From Alphaproteobacteria bacterium (GTDB lineage Bacteria > Pseudomonadota > Alphaproteobacteria > UBA6615), in assembly GCA_030831135.1 (NCBI GenBank), contig JAURLR010000170.1:1-5556 (forward strand): DNA of 5,556 nt, read 5' to 3'. This document shows, one piece after another, positions 4,852 through 5,556 of this stretch. Positions within the stretch are counted from its first letter, which is position 1, and each line of letters starts with the position of its first letter. Position numbers and translations under genes: made by a program. The notes below the pieces were generated by a model. It was not told the origin of the DNA and did not search any database. It saw only the letters and a program-made list of their open reading frames with translations.

Positions 4852-5556
4852 GTGAGCGAATCGCATCCATGGAATTTGAGCCTGGGACGTCACCCCAGTC
4901 CCGACGAAGTCACGTTCGACCTCGACCGTGTCCTGTCATCCGTGGTGTCACTGCGCGCAAATGTTCCCGATGATGCCTTCACGGCACCGATCCTGGGCAC
5001 CGAACGGGAAGGTCAGGGCGTTGTCATCAGCGCCGATGGGCTGGTTCTGACCATCGGCTATCTGGTGACTGAAGCCGAAGAGGTCTGGCTGATCGGGAAC
5101 AATGGCAGTGCGCGGCCCGCTCATGTTGTGGGTTACGATCAGGAAACCGGGTTCGGGCTGGTGCAATCTCTCGGCTCACTAGACCTTCCCCATCTGGAAT
5201 TCACGGACTCAGCGCCGATCACGTCGGGGGATTCCGTCATCATCGCCGGTCAGGGTGGCCGCGAGGCGGCCGTCAACGCGCAAGTGATTTCGGTTCGCGA
5301 GTTTGCAGGGTCGTGGGAATACCTTCTGGACAAGGCGATCTTCACCGTACCCGCGCATCCCCGCTGGAGCGGTGCCGCCGTGATCGATTGGTCGGGCCGT
5401 CTCGCCGGCATCGGCTCATTGTATATTCAACAGGCCGCCGGTGATGACGATGAGATCGACGGCAACATGATCGTTCCCATCGACCTGCTCAAGCCGATCC
5501 TCGCGGATTTGGTTGCGCGTGGTGCGCGCGCCACACCGCCCCGACCCTGGCTGGGC
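4852..5556 (+). CDS. Trypsin-like (HtrA/S1C) protein with degenerate catalytic triad, probable pseudoprotease (partial)
   Basis: 235 codons run from a GTG at 4852 to the window end, with the frame still open. Residues about 25-225 follow the HtrA protease fold: GQGVVISADGLVLTIGYLV (54-72) matches the segment around the catalytic His, VGYDQETGFGLVQ (93-105) the segment around the Asp, and RWSGAAVIDWSGRLAGIGS (171-189) the GNSGGP segment. At these sites His is Tyr70, Asp is Gly100 and only Ser173 remains. A standard serine protease mechanism is therefore not expected, and a scaffold or peptide-binding role is inferred. PRPWLG at the very end resembles the linker entering a PDZ domain. There is no hydrophobic N-terminal signal, unlike periplasmic HtrA/Deg proteins. 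GTG is chosen because no in-frame ATG follows the upstream stop at 4804-4806, and GGAG (4839-4842) lies nine nt before it. It lies 141 bp after the dioxygenase gene on the same strand. Confidence 0.82.
   Translation, partial: MSESHPWNLSLGRHPSPDEVTFDLDRVLSSVVSLRANVPDDAFTAPILGTEREGQGVVISADGLVLTIGYLVTEAEEVWLIGNNGSARPAHVVGYDQETGFGLVQSLGSLDLPHLEFTDSAPITSGDSVIIAGQGGREAAVNAQVISVREFAGSWEYLLDKAIFTVPAHPRWSGAAVIDWSGRLAGIGSLYIQQAAGDDDEIDGNMIVPIDLLKPILADLVARGARATPPRPWLG

Noticed and set aside
4288..4893. 201-codon minus-strand open frame
   Set aside because: It is antisense to the catalytic half of the dioxygenase gene (His213 to the C-terminus) and to the start of the trypsin-like gene. It has no supporting start signals.

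Overview
The window looks like chromosomal DNA of a GC-rich alphaproteobacterium. Two things support this: a 41-residue ribosomal protein L36 of the alphaproteobacterial type, and a glycolate oxidase operon ordered glcD then glcE. The lineage below class level cannot be fixed from this sequence alone. No tRNA, rRNA, CRISPR array, transposase gene or phage gene was seen.

Left part (1-2610), all on the minus strand. Reading in the direction of transcription, the order is rpmJ (L36) with its own promoter and terminator, then glcD, then a 96-bp palindromic repeat element, then glcE, which runs off the left edge. GlcD and GlcE are FAD-binding subunits of the membrane-associated glycolate oxidase that converts glycolate to glyoxylate. 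The iron-sulphur subunit gene glcF would be expected beyond position 1. rpmJ is only 126 bp and easy to miss. Its promoter (TTGACA, 17 nt, TAGGTT) is followed at once by a leader hairpin with a U-tract.

Middle (2717-3690). A minus-strand gene encodes a 193-residue AhpD-like peroxidase-related enzyme with an intact CxxC-xxx-H motif. It is followed by a 392-bp region between divergent genes. That region holds a strong intrinsic terminator on the minus strand, just upstream of the peroxidase-related gene and with no recognised gene feeding it. It also holds a probable plus-strand promoter for the next gene.

Right part (3691-5556), plus strand. A complete gene encodes an isopenicillin-N-synthase-like 2-oxoglutarate/Fe(II) dioxygenase with all metal and co-substrate residues present. 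After it comes the N-terminal 235 codons of a trypsin-like (HtrA/S1C) protein. By alignment to the HtrA fold, the catalytic His and Asp are replaced by Tyr and Gly, and no signal peptide is visible, so it is probably a cytosolic pseudoprotease.

The window is mostly ordinary metabolic and housekeeping DNA. The points most worth a second look are the pseudoprotease, the repeat doublet with compensatory base changes between glcD and glcE, and the two terminator-like leaders upstream of the peroxidase-related gene and rpmJ.
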